Source: Alkaliphilus metalliredigens QYMF
GTDB taxonomy: Bacteria > Bacillota > Clostridia > Peptostreptococcales > Natronincolaceae
Reading direction: 5' to 3'
NCBI RefSeq assembly: GCF_000016985.1
Contig: NC_009633.1
Span: forward strand, 1,364,001 to 1,428,000
Length of the DNA: 64,000 bases
Part shown: piece after piece, positions 33,511 through 41,885 of the stretch
Numbering within the stretch: position 1 is the stretch's first letter
Layout of the letters: every line of letters begins with the position of its first letter
Program-made: the position numbers and the translations under genes
The notes under the pieces: generated by a model
Seen by the model: only the letters and a program-made list of their open reading frames with translations
Database searches by the model: none
Told to the model about the DNA's origin: nothing

Positions 33511-34755
33511 TTGGATTCCAGTAGTATATGGCAGTTGATGGTGTTGCTATTTTTATTAGGGGGCTCAGCCTTCTTTTCAGCTTCAGAAACTGCGTTGATG
33601 TCCTTAAGTAAAATCAGAGTTCGGCACATGGTGGAAGAAAATGCAAAGGGTTGGAAGGCTATTGAAAAGGTGATTGAAAATCCCAGTAAGCTTCTAAGTA
33701 CTATTTTAGTTGGAAATAATGTAGTAAATATAGGTGCGTCTGCTTTGGCCACCGCCCTGGCTTTAGAATTGTTCGGGTCGAAAGGCGTAGGCATTGCAAC
33801 CGTAATCATGACTATACTCGTTTTAGTCTTTGCAGAAATAACCCCTAAGTCAATGGCTGTTCAAAACTCTGAAAAAGTTTCACTAAAGGTTGTAAATACA
33901 ATTAGTCTTATTATGAGTATTCTAAGTCCTATAGTGAAGCTATTCACCTATATTACCAATGGTTTAATTAGATTTTTAGGGGGAGATTCTGCAAAGTTTC
34001 ATCCAATTATTACCCAAGAAGAATTAAGAACAATTGTTACTGTTAGTCATGAGGAGGGTATTTTAGAGGTTGAAGAAAAACAAATGATTTATAAGGTATT
34101 TGAGTTTGGTGATTCATTTGTAAAAGATGTCATGATTCAAAGAAGAGATATAGTAGCATTAAATTTACATTCGACCTATGAAGAATTGATTGACATTATG
34201 AAAGAAGAACAATTCTCTAGATATCCTGTTTATAGAGAGAAAATTGAAAACATAATTGGTTTTTTGAATGTAAAAGACATATTCTTCCTAGAGGAGACAA
34301 TGGATAAATTTAGTTTAGAGAAATATGTTAGGGATCCTTTTTTTACATTTGAATTTAAGAAAATAGATGAAGTATTCAAGGAAATGAAAAAAACTAGAAC
34401 ACATATGGGAATTGTACTAGATGAGTATGGATCTACAGCGGGACTTATTACAATTGAAGATTTAATAGAAGAAATCGTAGGAGATATTGGAGATGAATAC
34501 GATCAGGATGAGGAAGAAATTACCGTCATTAAAGAAGATGAATACATTGTTAATGGAAGTACTAGACTAGATAGAATCAATGATATGATTGGAGTCCTTC
34601 TGGAATCAGAAAATTATGATTCGCTAGGTGGGTTTATAATTGGAGAACTAGGAAGATTTCCTTTAAAGAATGAAATGATAGAATACAATGGGATTACGTT
34701 TATCGTGGAAAATGTGGATAAAACAAGAATTAATAAAGTGAGAGTCTTAACATAA
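33511..34755 (+). CDS. CNNM/CorC-HlyC family membrane protein (DUF21-CBS-CBS)
   Basis: 414 residues. An N-terminal DUF21 domain (residues ~1-190) has three to four membrane segments and FSASETALMSLSKIRVRHM; two CBS domains follow (VKDVMIQRRDIVALNLH to ~330, including MGIVLDEYGSTAGLITIEDL), then a CorC_HlyC domain (~340-414). The family is linked to Mg2+/Co2+ efflux or cation homeostasis; older haemolysin labels are misleading. The start is TTG at 33511 with GAGGAG about 12 bases upstream. A terminator follows. Confidence 0.88.
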   Translation: MDSSSIWQLMVLLFLLGGSAFFSASETALMSLSKIRVRHMVEENAKGWKAIEKVIENPSKLLSTILVGNNVVNIGASALATALALELFGSKGVGIATVIMTILVLVFAEITPKSMAVQNSEKVSLKVVNTISLIMSILSPIVKLFTYITNGLIRFLGGDSAKFHPIITQEELRTIVTVSHEEGILEVEEKQMIYKVFEFGDSFVKDVMIQRRDIVALNLHSTYEELIDIMKEEQFSRYPVYREKIENIIGFLNVKDIFFLEETMDKFSLEKYVRDPFFTFEFKKIDEVFKEMKKTRTHMGIVLDEYGSTAGLITIEDLIEEIVGDIGDEYDQDEEEITVIKEDEYIVNGSTRLDRINDMIGVLLESENYDSLGGFIIGELGRFPLKNEMIEYNGITFIVENVDKTRINKVRVLT

Positions 34756-34782
34756 TTGATATCAAGTTAATACAAAATATAA

Positions 34783-34827
34783 GAAAACCCATACAAAATC
34801 TATATATTAGAAAATGTATGGGTTTTC
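34783..34827 (+). terminator. Terminator of the CorC-type gene
   Basis: GAAAACCCATACA and TGTATGGGTTTTC form a 13-bp perfect stem with a 19-base loop. Confidence 0.85.
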
Positions 34828-34894
34828 GTTAATTTATCGAAAGACCCTGTTTTCAAACTCCAGAGGATTACACTAATTATCTTAATATTAATTA

Positions 34895-35254
34895 ATGATA
34901 CCACCAGAAACGATTAATTTAACAGCTACATCCACAGGCATATCAAGATAAGCTATTTACTCATTAGGAAGCATTACAAGCATACCAGGAGTGGGATTTG
35001 GAGTAGTAGGAATAAAAACACTCTTCATTGATTTACCTGACTTTTGGTTTATTTCATCAGTTGCATCAGATGTAATGAAGCAGATGGCAAAATATCCCGA
35101 AAAGGATAAAGTTCGAGGGCTGATAAAATATGACGTAGATGCGACTCTTTTGGTAGAAATGCTATATTCACTGGCAAGATCAAATATGGAGGTATTTTTA
35201 AAGAAGCTCACCGATGGCATAAACATTATTAGAGATGGAATCTTTTGTAAATAA
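34895..35254 (+). pseudogene. Decayed gene, possibly EcsC-like
   Basis: One frame from ATG 34895 (MIPPETINLTATSTGIS) is broken by TAA at 34949-34951 and then stays open to 35254. The second part, SITSIPGVGFGVVGIKTLFIDLPDFWFIS and onward, resembles the glycine-rich helix and LxxDLP element of EcsC-family proteins, but only weakly. No ribosome-binding site precedes either part (GTG at 34991 is the only later start). I call it a pseudogene with an in-frame stop; the family is a guess. Confidence 0.45.
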
Positions 35255-35262
35255 CAATTTAC

Positions 35263-35291
35263 AATCCCCTAGGAACCCTAGGGGATTTTTT
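35263..35291. terminator. Terminator upstream of the aminotransferase gene end
   Basis: AATCCCCTAGG and CCTAGGGGATT form an 11-bp stem with a 3-base loop and a T6 tail on the plus strand. It can also serve the minus-strand gene ending at 35318. Confidence 0.85.
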
Positions 35292-35317
35292 GAGGGAAAA
35301 AATGATCAAAAGAAAGG

Positions 35318-36649
35318 TTAATGGTGGTTTGTATACTTTTTAACATAATACCCTTTGTATTGTATTATTCTTTTTAGCAGGCTGATAAAAATATCAATTT
35401 CACGATAGGTATTGTAGAAACCAAAGCTAACTCGAACCATTCCAGGGTGAAATAGAGTGGGATCCTCCTTGCGTTTTTCAACCTCATCGGGAGGGATACC
35501 AAGGAGCCGTTGAACATAGGGTTGGGCGCAAAAACAACCATTACGAACAGCGATTCCGCCTTCGTCAGATAGGATTTTAGCCACTAGGTCATGAGTCAAT
35601 CCTTCAATGTTAAAAGAAATGATGCCTACACGATTTTTCAGAGTCATATCCCCATAGACAGTGATATCCGAAATTGAATTGAGTTTTTCTAATGTGTATC
35701 TGGTTAAACTTTGTTCATGCCTATCAATATGTTCCATGCCAATTTCATTCAAGGTTTTCATGGCGGCCGTTAGAGCCACTACCCCTAGAATATTGGGGGA
35801 ACCAGCTTCCTCCCGATTAGGAACATCGGCCCATTTAATATGATCGTGGGTCACCAATTCAACTGTGCCACCTCCTACATACTCAGGGGGTCCCTGACGA
35901 AATACATCCTTTGGAGCAATTAAGACACCGATGCCAAAGGGGGCGTACATTTTATGGGCGGAAAAAACAAGGTAATCTGGATTTTCAAGTGGATTAGAGG
36001 AACTCATATAAAAAGGAGCGTGTGGAATGAGTTGAGCACCATCCACTAAAAGCTGTGCTCCATATTGATGAACAATATTTGCAATGCGGTTAATGGGATT
36101 TTTACATCCAGTCACATTAGAAGCGCCAGTAATGGCCACCAGCTTAACTTCTCCTTTATAATGTATTAGTTTGTGTTCCAAATCCTCTAATGAAAGACAG
36201 CCATTTTCTTTAATGTCGACATAATCAACACGATACTTATCACGCCAAGGCAAATCGTTGGAGTGGTGTTCCATAAAACTTGAAAGTACCACAGGGTTTG
36301 GACTTTGATTAGAAAGACGATAGGAAAGCTTATTAATTGCTTCTGTTGCGTTTTTAAGAAATATAACAGTATTTTTCTCTAGGTCTGCTCCAACAAAATG
36401 ACCGATTAATTCTCTAGATTTTTCATATCTATCGGAGGATAGCTGGGACTTATAGCCAGTACCCCTATGTATAGAGGAGTACCAAGGAGAAAAAGCCACC
36501 ACTTCTTCTAATACAGAAAGTAAAGGGGGGGTTGTGGCCGCGTTATCAAAGTTGATATAGGTTGTCATCTGACCATTTTTTAATGGGATCTTAGTTTCGA
36601 CCCCTGATACCAAGGAACGCCAGTGATGCATTAAATTGTATTTGAACAT
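35318..36649 (-). CDS. Class-V aminotransferase, cysteine-desulfurase-like (SufS/CsdA type)
   Basis: About 443 residues, PLP-dependent. MEHHSNDLPW (ring-stacking His), DGAQLIPHAPF (PLP Asp) and FSAHKMYAPFGIG (Schiff-base Lys) are present, and RNGCFCAQPYVQRLLG near residue 375 holds the candidate persulfide Cys. The N-terminus has INFDNAATTPP as in cysteine desulfurases. I chose ATG 36649; a GTG at 36661 is possible. It lies alone, not beside sufBCDU, so Fe-S biogenesis is not certain. Its 3' 79 bp segment 35382-35460 is identical to that of the fragment at 27780-27858. Confidence 0.8.
   Translation of the reverse strand: MFKYNLMHHWRSLVSGVETKIPLKNGQMTTYINFDNAATTPPLLSVLEEVVAFSPWYSSIHRGTGYKSQLSSDRYEKSRELIGHFVGADLEKNTVIFLKNATEAINKLSYRLSNQSPNPVVLSSFMEHHSNDLPWRDKYRVDYVDIKENGCLSLEDLEHKLIHYKGEVKLVAITGASNVTGCKNPINRIANIVHQYGAQLLVDGAQLIPHAPFYMSSSNPLENPDYLVFSAHKMYAPFGIGVLIAPKDVFRQGPPEYVGGGTVELVTHDHIKWADVPNREEAGSPNILGVVALTAAMKTLNEIGMEHIDRHEQSLTRYTLEKLNSISDITVYGDMTLKNRVGIISFNIEGLTHDLVAKILSDEGGIAVRNGCFCAQPYVQRLLGIPPDEVEKRKEDPTLFHPGMVRVSFGFYNTYREIDIFISLLKRIIQYKGYYVKKYTNHH
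35382..35460. repeat. 79-bp exact repeat, copy 2 (partner 27780-27858)
   Basis: Inside the 3' part of the aminotransferase gene and identical to 27780-27858. Flanking homologous sequence toward the stop codon is clearly diverged. Confidence 0.9.
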
Positions 36650-36706
36650 ATTTTCACCCACTTATAAAGAAAGATGTATTCTTAATCATAGTATGCAATA
36701 AATAAA

Positions 36707-36734
36707 GAAGTCGTGATGTTTTCATCACGACTTC
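36707..36734. terminator. Terminator of the ferritin gene
   Basis: GAAGTCGTGATG and CATCACGACTTC form a perfect 12-bp stem with a TTTT loop, about 40 bp after the ferritin stop on the minus strand. Confidence 0.88.
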
Positions 36735-36774
36735 TTCGTTTTTTAAATTATTTTGATTTGTTGAGACGAAATAA

Positions 36775-37284
36775 CTATTCTGCAGCCGGTGGGGTAAATG
36801 TTCTTTGTGCTAATTCAGCATCTAACATATAGATGGCATGGCTGTTTTCATCAATTCGTTTAAGTCTACTTAAATAGGCTGACATTGTTGCTTCTTCTTC
36901 TACTTGCTCGTCAATAAACCAGTTAAGGAAACTAACACAGGCATAATTCTTTTCTGTAACAGCAATGTCCATCAAGTGATTGATGCGACTTGTAACAAAT
37001 TGCTCATGAGTTAAGGAGTCGGTAAAGACTTCTTGTAAGGATTTGAAATCGTTTTTAGGCTCATCATATGCTGTAATCACAGCACGGCCACCTAACTCAT
37101 CGATAAAGTTAAAAAATTTCATTGCATGAAATCTTTCTTCTTCTGCTTGCACGATAAAGAAGTTTGCAAATCCTTCCAAGTCTTCTGATTTACAATATGC
37201 TGCCATGGCTAAATAATAATTTGCAGAGAAAAATTCATGCTTTACTTGCTCATTGAATTCTTGTAATAGTTTTTCTGATAACAT
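36775..37284 (-). CDS. Bacterial non-heme ferritin
   Basis: 169 residues, the normal FtnA length. The four-helix diiron protein shows NEQVKHEFFSANYYLAMAAY (first Glu and Tyr), AEEERFHAMKFFNFIDELGG (ExxH ligands) and NWFIDEQVEEEATMSAYL (third-helix Glu residues). It oxidises Fe2+ and stores iron in a 24-mer in the cytoplasm, also limiting Fenton chemistry in an anaerobe exposed to oxygen. It is monocistronic, with AGGAGGAG before the ATG. An 8-bp inverted repeat brackets its likely promoter. Confidence 0.92.
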   Translation of the reverse strand: MLSEKLLQEFNEQVKHEFFSANYYLAMAAYCKSEDLEGFANFFIVQAEEERFHAMKFFNFIDELGGRAVITAYDEPKNDFKSLQEVFTDSLTHEQFVTSRINHLMDIAVTEKNYACVSFLNWFIDEQVEEEATMSAYLSRLKRIDENSHAIYMLDAELAQRTFTPPAAE

Positions 37285-37310
37285 AACTGATCTCCTCCTC
37301 TTACTTATAC

Positions 37311-37350
37311 GGTGAATTGTAATTTATAGTATATGTATGAATAATTCACC
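37311..37350. promoter_or_regulatory. Inverted repeat around the ferritin promoter region
   Basis: GGTGAATT (37311-37318) and AATTCACC (37343-37350) are perfect arms with a 24-bp spacer. On the minus strand the spacer contains TATACT and TATAAA words that could be the -10 box. It does not match a Fur or PerR box. Confidence 0.4.
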
Positions 37351-37684
37351 ATTTTATTAATGGTATAATGAACCTTCAAAGATGTCAAGCTGAAGCGTTA
37401 ATAGAAAATAGAAATTCTGACTTCTTCAATAATACATATCATTAATATATGTATACCATCTCCCATCCTTTTTAAATAATTATTTTTAATAATTTTGTAA
37501 TAAGTGACAAAATATCGAGGAAAGTAGATGAATCCTGAGAGATACTACATATTCTGCGCAAGAATATAGAAAATAAACACTGTAATGAAAATTAGAGGGT
37601 AAATTGGCTTTATAGCGTTTCCCAACTCGTCGGAAAAGCGTTATAATATAGAAAGCATTGTAATTAAAGGAGAGAATATAAAAA
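37351..37684. other. Intergenic region, no gene
   Basis: AT-rich, with short T and A runs. GCGTTATAATATAG around 37640 looks like a -10 region for the HAD gene. No structured RNA or open frame is convincing. Confidence 0.5.
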
Positions 37685-38566
37685 ATGGACTATAAATTGC
37701 TAGCCACCGATATGGATGGAACACTCCTAATGGATGACAAAGCACTATCAACAGAAAACATCGAAGCCCTAACTAGAGGAAAAGAACATGGAATCGATTT
37801 AGCTATTTGTACAGGCAGACCCTTTCCAACGGTGAAGCCTTACTTAGAGCAACTAGGCATATCCTGTTGGTTAGTTACAAATAATGGATCTGTGATTCGT
37901 GATAAACAAGAGAATATTATCTATGAAAAATTTATGGAGCAGGATGCTTTGGAAAAGATTATCGACATTTTTGAATCAGAAAAAGATTTGTATTATCATG
38001 TGTCAGACGCAAATCACACATACATCAAAAGCCGGCGACAGCGTATGCGAACCATTCAAAAGTTTGTTTCTATAAAGAATATGTCACCTATAAAAGCCTA
38101 TGTAACAGCAGCCAAGATGGTATTTTTAAGTGGGACTCATAAAAAGGTTGATTTTTTATCCTACGTAAAAAATGGTGGTAAGGTAGCCAGTGTATTTGTC
38201 TACTCAAAGGATAATATACAATTGAATAGACTAAAAGAAAAGCTAAGTGAGATCAAATCTATCAATGTAACCAGTTCAGGCTCTGATAATATTGAAATAT
38301 TAGATGGCAATGCAACCAAGGGCCATGCTTTAGAATATCTCTCTAAAAAACTCGACATACAAGCTGAAGAGATGATCGCAGTGGGAGATAACTATAACGA
38401 CCTATCTATGATTCAATACGCTGGTTTAGGAGTTGCCATGAGAAATGGAGAACAGGCTATTATTGATGAAGCAGATTGGGTGACCAAAACAAATCAAGAA
38501 AATGGTGTGGCTTTCTTAATGGAAAAGGTATTGGCTGAAGAAATTAAAATTATAAAAATATCCTAA
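37685..38566 (+). CDS. HAD-superfamily Cof-type phosphatase
   Basis: 293 residues. Motif I DMDGTLL (nucleophile and acid/base Asp, residues 8-14), motif II CTGRP, Lys near residue 211 (DGNATKGHALEYLSKKL) and motif IV VGDNYNDLSM define the Cof/YidA class with a C2B cap. Members dephosphorylate sugar phosphates, flavin or PLP precursors; the substrate is not predictable here. ATG follows AAAGGAGAG. Monocistronic with its own terminator. Confidence 0.88.
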   Translation: MDYKLLATDMDGTLLMDDKALSTENIEALTRGKEHGIDLAICTGRPFPTVKPYLEQLGISCWLVTNNGSVIRDKQENIIYEKFMEQDALEKIIDIFESEKDLYYHVSDANHTYIKSRRQRMRTIQKFVSIKNMSPIKAYVTAAKMVFLSGTHKKVDFLSYVKNGGKVASVFVYSKDNIQLNRLKEKLSEIKSINVTSSGSDNIEILDGNATKGHALEYLSKKLDIQAEEMIAVGDNYNDLSMIQYAGLGVAMRNGEQAIIDEADWVTKTNQENGVAFLMEKVLAEEIKIIKIS

Positions 38567-38622
38567 AATATGTAAAAATAATAGAGCCTTTAGAGAATAA
38601 ATAGATCGTCTATATGGAAATA

Positions 38623-38676
38623 AATCCCGCTGCAATTCAGAGAGACTCACAACTTTCTCATAATTGTAGTGGGATT
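38623..38676 (+). terminator. Terminator of the HAD phosphatase gene
   Basis: AATCCCGCTGCAATT pairs with AATTGTAGTGGGATT through 15 pairs including two G-T, with a 24-base loop, followed by a T-rich stretch. Confidence 0.75.
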
Positions 38677-38701
38677 CATTTTGTTTTTAAATATTTAGTT
38701 T

Positions 38702-38737
38702 ATGAACAATATGAACAATATGAACAATATGAACAAA
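38702..38737. repeat. 9-bp tandem repeat, four units
   Basis: ATGAACAAT repeated three times exactly, plus a fourth unit with one changed base (ATGAACAAA). It lies about 70 bp before the fumarate-reductase-like gene. Copy-number changes here could alter promoter spacing. Confidence 0.85.
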
Positions 38738-38807
38738 ACATTAACAAAGTAAAACACTTGTGATATCTTTAACTTGTCGAAAAAATAAGAATAAGGAGGA
38801 ACTTAAT

Positions 38808-40256
38808 ATGAAACAACACAAGAAATTATTGGGAATAACCGTGGTGATAATGTTAATTATTTCACTACTTACAGGCTGTGCAGGTGATGCGCCAGCTGAC
38901 ACTGAGGAACCACAAGGGGTAGCAGATATCCAAACAGATGTCGTTATCATCGGTTCAGGTGGAGCAGGGTTAGCCGCTGCAATTGAAGCACATGATGCAG
39001 GGAAAGAAGTAATCGTTCTTGAAAAGATGCCAATGGTAGGTGGGAACACATTAAGAGCCACAGGTGGACTTAATGCTGCTGGGACAAGCGTACAAGCTGA
39101 ATTAGGAATTGAAGATAGTGTAGAAGTACATTATGAAGATACGATGACCGGTGGATATGATATGAACAATCCTGAATTAGTACAAATCTTTACTGAAAAT
39201 GCTTCTGATGCAGTAGAATGGTTACTTGAATTAGGTGGAGACTTCAATGATGTTGGTAGATTAGGTGGATCTACAAACAATCGTTCCCATAGACCTTCTG
39301 GTGGAGCAGCAGTTGGACCAGAATTAGTAAGAACGTTACGAGCCGCAGTAGAAGCTCGAGACATTGAAATCATGATAGAAACAACTGCTATCGAAATCTT
39401 ATCTGAAGATGGAAAAATCGGTGGTGTAGTGGCAATGAATAAAGATGGACAAGAGTTCACAGTTGCAGCTAGTGCAGTTATTTTAGCTACAGGTGGATTT
39501 GGTGCCAACAGTACAATGTTAGTGGAGTGGGATAGCGCATTAGAAGGTTTCGGAACCACTAACCAACCAGGAGCAACTGGTGATGGTATTACAATGGCTG
39601 CTGCTATTGGAGCAGGACTTGTAGATATGGAAGAAATCCAAACACATCCAACAGCGGTGCCTTCAAATGGAAGTATGATTACAGAAGCAGTAAGGGGTAA
39701 TGGTGCTATCTTAATTAATAAAGATGGACAAAGATTTGTTAACGAATTAGCCACAAGAGACGTTGTTTCAGAAGCTATGTTAGCACAAGAAGGAGAAATA
39801 GGATTATTATTCTTCGGAGATGACATTAGAGAAAGTTTAAGTGCAATCGAAGGATATATTAAGCAAGGTATCGTAACTGAAGGCTCTTCAATTGAAGAAT
39901 TAGCAGGGAAATTAGGAATAGATGCTGAAACATTACAAGGAACAGTAGACACTTACAACGGTTTAGTAGATTCTGGAGTTGATGCTGAATTTGGACGAGA
40001 TGATATGCCAAGAGGTATCGAAGAAGGAAATGTATATGTTATTGAAGTAGGGCCAGCAGTTCACCATACAATGGGTGGCGTTAGAATCAATGGGTCTGCC
40101 CAAGTATTAAATGCAGATGGCGAAGTAATTCAAGGATTATTCGCAGCGGGAGAAGCTGTTGGTGGAATTCATGGTGGAAACAGATTAGGTGGAAATGCTT
40201 TAGCTGATATTATTGTATTTGGTAGAGTTGCAGGACAATCAGCTGCAGATTTATAA
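38808..40256 (+). CDS. Fumarate-reductase-like FAD lipoprotein (flavocytochrome c flavoprotein family)
   Basis: About 482 residues. A lipoprotein signal (SLLTGCAGD, Cys near residue 24) is followed directly by the FAD Rossmann motif VVIIGSGGAGLAAAIEA. Family blocks are GGNTLRATGGLNAAGT, IQTHPTAVPSNGSMITEAVRGNGAIL (active-site His and Arg), VHHTMGGVRIN and GGIHGGNRLGGNALADIIVFGR. It belongs with FrdA/Ifc3/UrdA enzymes that reduce fumarate or related enoates, but has neither a haem domain nor a covalent-FMN domain. It is anchored outside the membrane, so electrons must come from a separate carrier. The frame is open from 38760; ATG 38808 with AAGGAGG is the start. Confidence 0.88.
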   Translation: MKQHKKLLGITVVIMLIISLLTGCAGDAPADTEEPQGVADIQTDVVIIGSGGAGLAAAIEAHDAGKEVIVLEKMPMVGGNTLRATGGLNAAGTSVQAELGIEDSVEVHYEDTMTGGYDMNNPELVQIFTENASDAVEWLLELGGDFNDVGRLGGSTNNRSHRPSGGAAVGPELVRTLRAAVEARDIEIMIETTAIEILSEDGKIGGVVAMNKDGQEFTVAASAVILATGGFGANSTMLVEWDSALEGFGTTNQPGATGDGITMAAAIGAGLVDMEEIQTHPTAVPSNGSMITEAVRGNGAILINKDGQRFVNELATRDVVSEAMLAQEGEIGLLFFGDDIRESLSAIEGYIKQGIVTEGSSIEELAGKLGIDAETLQGTVDTYNGLVDSGVDAEFGRDDMPRGIEEGNVYVIEVGPAVHHTMGGVRINGSAQVLNADGEVIQGLFAAGEAVGGIHGGNRLGGNALADIIVFGRVAGQSAADL

Positions 40257-40273
40257 GTAGTAAATTTTTTTAA

Positions 40274-40296
40274 AAGTGAGGAGATTCTCCTCACTT
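40274..40296 (+). terminator. Terminator of the fumarate-reductase-like gene
   Basis: AAGTGAGGAG, ATT loop, CTCCTCACTT, then a long T run. Confidence 0.93.
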
Positions 40297-40523
40297 TTTT
40301 TTTTGATATTATATAATGAAAAACAACCAGTAGTTTGTGAAACATAAATGAATGATTTTTAGTAAAAATCAGAACAAGAACAATGTTGTAATCCAAAAAG
40401 ATCATGGTAAACATAAAACTAAGGATATATAATCAGTTATATATTGTGTCATTTATCAAAAGAAACAGGTGGTTTAATGTTAGAATCACGCAAAAAGCTA
40501 GGAGAAATTTTGGAGGAGATCAT

Positions 40524-41333
40524 ATGAAGATAGCAGCAGTGGGAGAAAATATTATTGATGACTACCATCAAAGGGAAGAAGCCTACATTGGAGGCGGTTG
40601 TATTAACTTTTTAATGACTTTAGCTGAGGAGAGTAAGCATCAATTGAGCTACATAGGACCCATTGCTTTGGACTACTATGGGGAATCTATTACCCAGGCT
40701 TTAACTGAAAAAGAGATTAACGTAGAATATGCTACCTATTTGGAGGGAAAGAGCCCTTTGGTAAAGATAGAGATGCATAAGGGGGAAAAGTCCTACGGTC
40801 AATCGAGAAGAGGTGTACTTGAAGCCTTTAGATTAACAGATCAGCAGATCACTTTGATCCAAGAACAAGATCATATTCATGCCACAATTATAGGTGGATT
40901 ATTACCCTTGATAAATAAAATGAAGAGCCGAGGGACAGTGTCCTTTGATTACTCAAGGCTACAAAATGAAAGACTTATTTTAAACACTGCCTCCTTTATC
41001 GATTTTCCCTGTCTTTCTAGGGACGAATTTACTCAAAAAGAAAGAACTTTAATGGAAGAAATTCACAAAGAAGGATCTAAGGAAGTGATTTTGCTCCTAG
41101 GGGATAAGGGAAGTGTTGTTTACGATGGTGAAAAATTTACCAAAATTAAAAGTGAGAAATTAAGTGTTATTGATACATTAGGGGCGGGTGATGCGTACAT
41201 CTCCCAGTATATATCTTGTCGATTGACTGGAGTTGGGATCAAATCAGCCATGGAAACTGCAACAGCTAAAGCTATTGGGGTTTGCCAGCATTTTGGTGGA
41301 TTCCCTCAAAAACCTATGAATAGTACGTTTTAA
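40524..41333 (+). CDS. PfkB-family sugar kinase (fructoselysine-6-kinase-like)
   Basis: About 269 residues. VGENIIDDY at the N-terminus, GGGCINFLMTLAEE for the substrate loop and DTLGAGDAYISQY (catalytic Asp and anion hole, C-terminal third) are pfkB/ribokinase marks. The short length and GENIIDDY opening resemble FrlD-type kinases, but no deglycase gene is adjacent. The frame opens at 40404; ATG 40524 with TGGAGGAG upstream is the start. Confidence 0.82.
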   Translation: MKIAAVGENIIDDYHQREEAYIGGGCINFLMTLAEESKHQLSYIGPIALDYYGESITQALTEKEINVEYATYLEGKSPLVKIEMHKGEKSYGQSRRGVLEAFRLTDQQITLIQEQDHIHATIIGGLLPLINKMKSRGTVSFDYSRLQNERLILNTASFIDFPCLSRDEFTQKERTLMEEIHKEGSKEVILLLGDKGSVVYDGEKFTKIKSEKLSVIDTLGAGDAYISQYISCRLTGVGIKSAMETATAKAIGVCQHFGGFPQKPMNSTF

Positions 41334-41433
41334 GTATAATATATTTGGAAAATGGTAGATAAAAACCAGACTGGGTATCAATTAGAAAGGAATATAAAAA
41401 GCTTTCTAAAAGATAAAGTTGGGGGGTTAGGAT

Positions 41434-41829
41434 ATGGTATCAACCTTAGGATGGATAAATGTTGTATTAATCGTTCTAATGGCTTCAATCTATCCAGTTA
41501 AACTGTCTTACTTAAGGAAAATCAAAGTACAAGGAAGGCAGCATGCAGAAATCCATGGAAAGATCTACAATATAATAAGAAAAACTCATCCAATATTAGG
41601 AAGTCTCATTGTATTGATTGGACTATATCACGGGTGGATAGCCTTTGGGAGATTCCCACTACATACTGGAACCCTAGTATTGGGAACAATTATTTTAATG
41701 GGATTAGTTGCTTTACTAGGCCCTAAAATAAAGGGATTACGAAAAAGTTGGAGAAGTATTCATAGGGGATTGGGATTTCTTCTGTTTTTATTGGTTATAA
41801 TTCATATTTATTGGAGAAACCTAATCTAA
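41434..41829 (+). CDS. Small four-helix membrane protein, candidate diheme b-type cytochrome
   Basis: 131 residues with about four transmembrane helices (near 5-22, 52-70, 78-96 and 108-126). His52 and His66 in the second helix and His110 and His124 in the fourth are each spaced exactly 14 residues apart (H-x13-H), the geometry of bis-His ligation of two b hemes across a membrane in ferric-reductase and cytochrome b proteins. No sequence family name comes to mind with certainty. ATG follows GGGGGGTTAGGAT. It lies between a PfkB kinase and a TerB-like gene; the exported FAD enzyme is 1.2 kb upstream. Confidence 0.6.
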   Translation: MVSTLGWINVVLIVLMASIYPVKLSYLRKIKVQGRQHAEIHGKIYNIIRKTHPILGSLIVLIGLYHGWIAFGRFPLHTGTLVLGTIILMGLVALLGPKIKGLRKSWRSIHRGLGFLLFLLVIIHIYWRNLI

Positions 41830-41885
41830 GATAAGATTTAGTTGGCAAAACAAATGAAAGTTGTGAAGAATGGAGGACGGGTGAC

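Noticed and set aside
38702-38737. CRISPR-like or iteron array before the FAD lipoprotein gene
   Set aside because: Four directly abutting 9-bp units, no spacers, no replication gene nearby.
39131-39952. 273-codon minus-strand ORF inside the fumarate-reductase-like gene
   Set aside because: Antisense shadow with Ser/Pro-rich low-complexity translation; the plus-strand gene has full family motifs.
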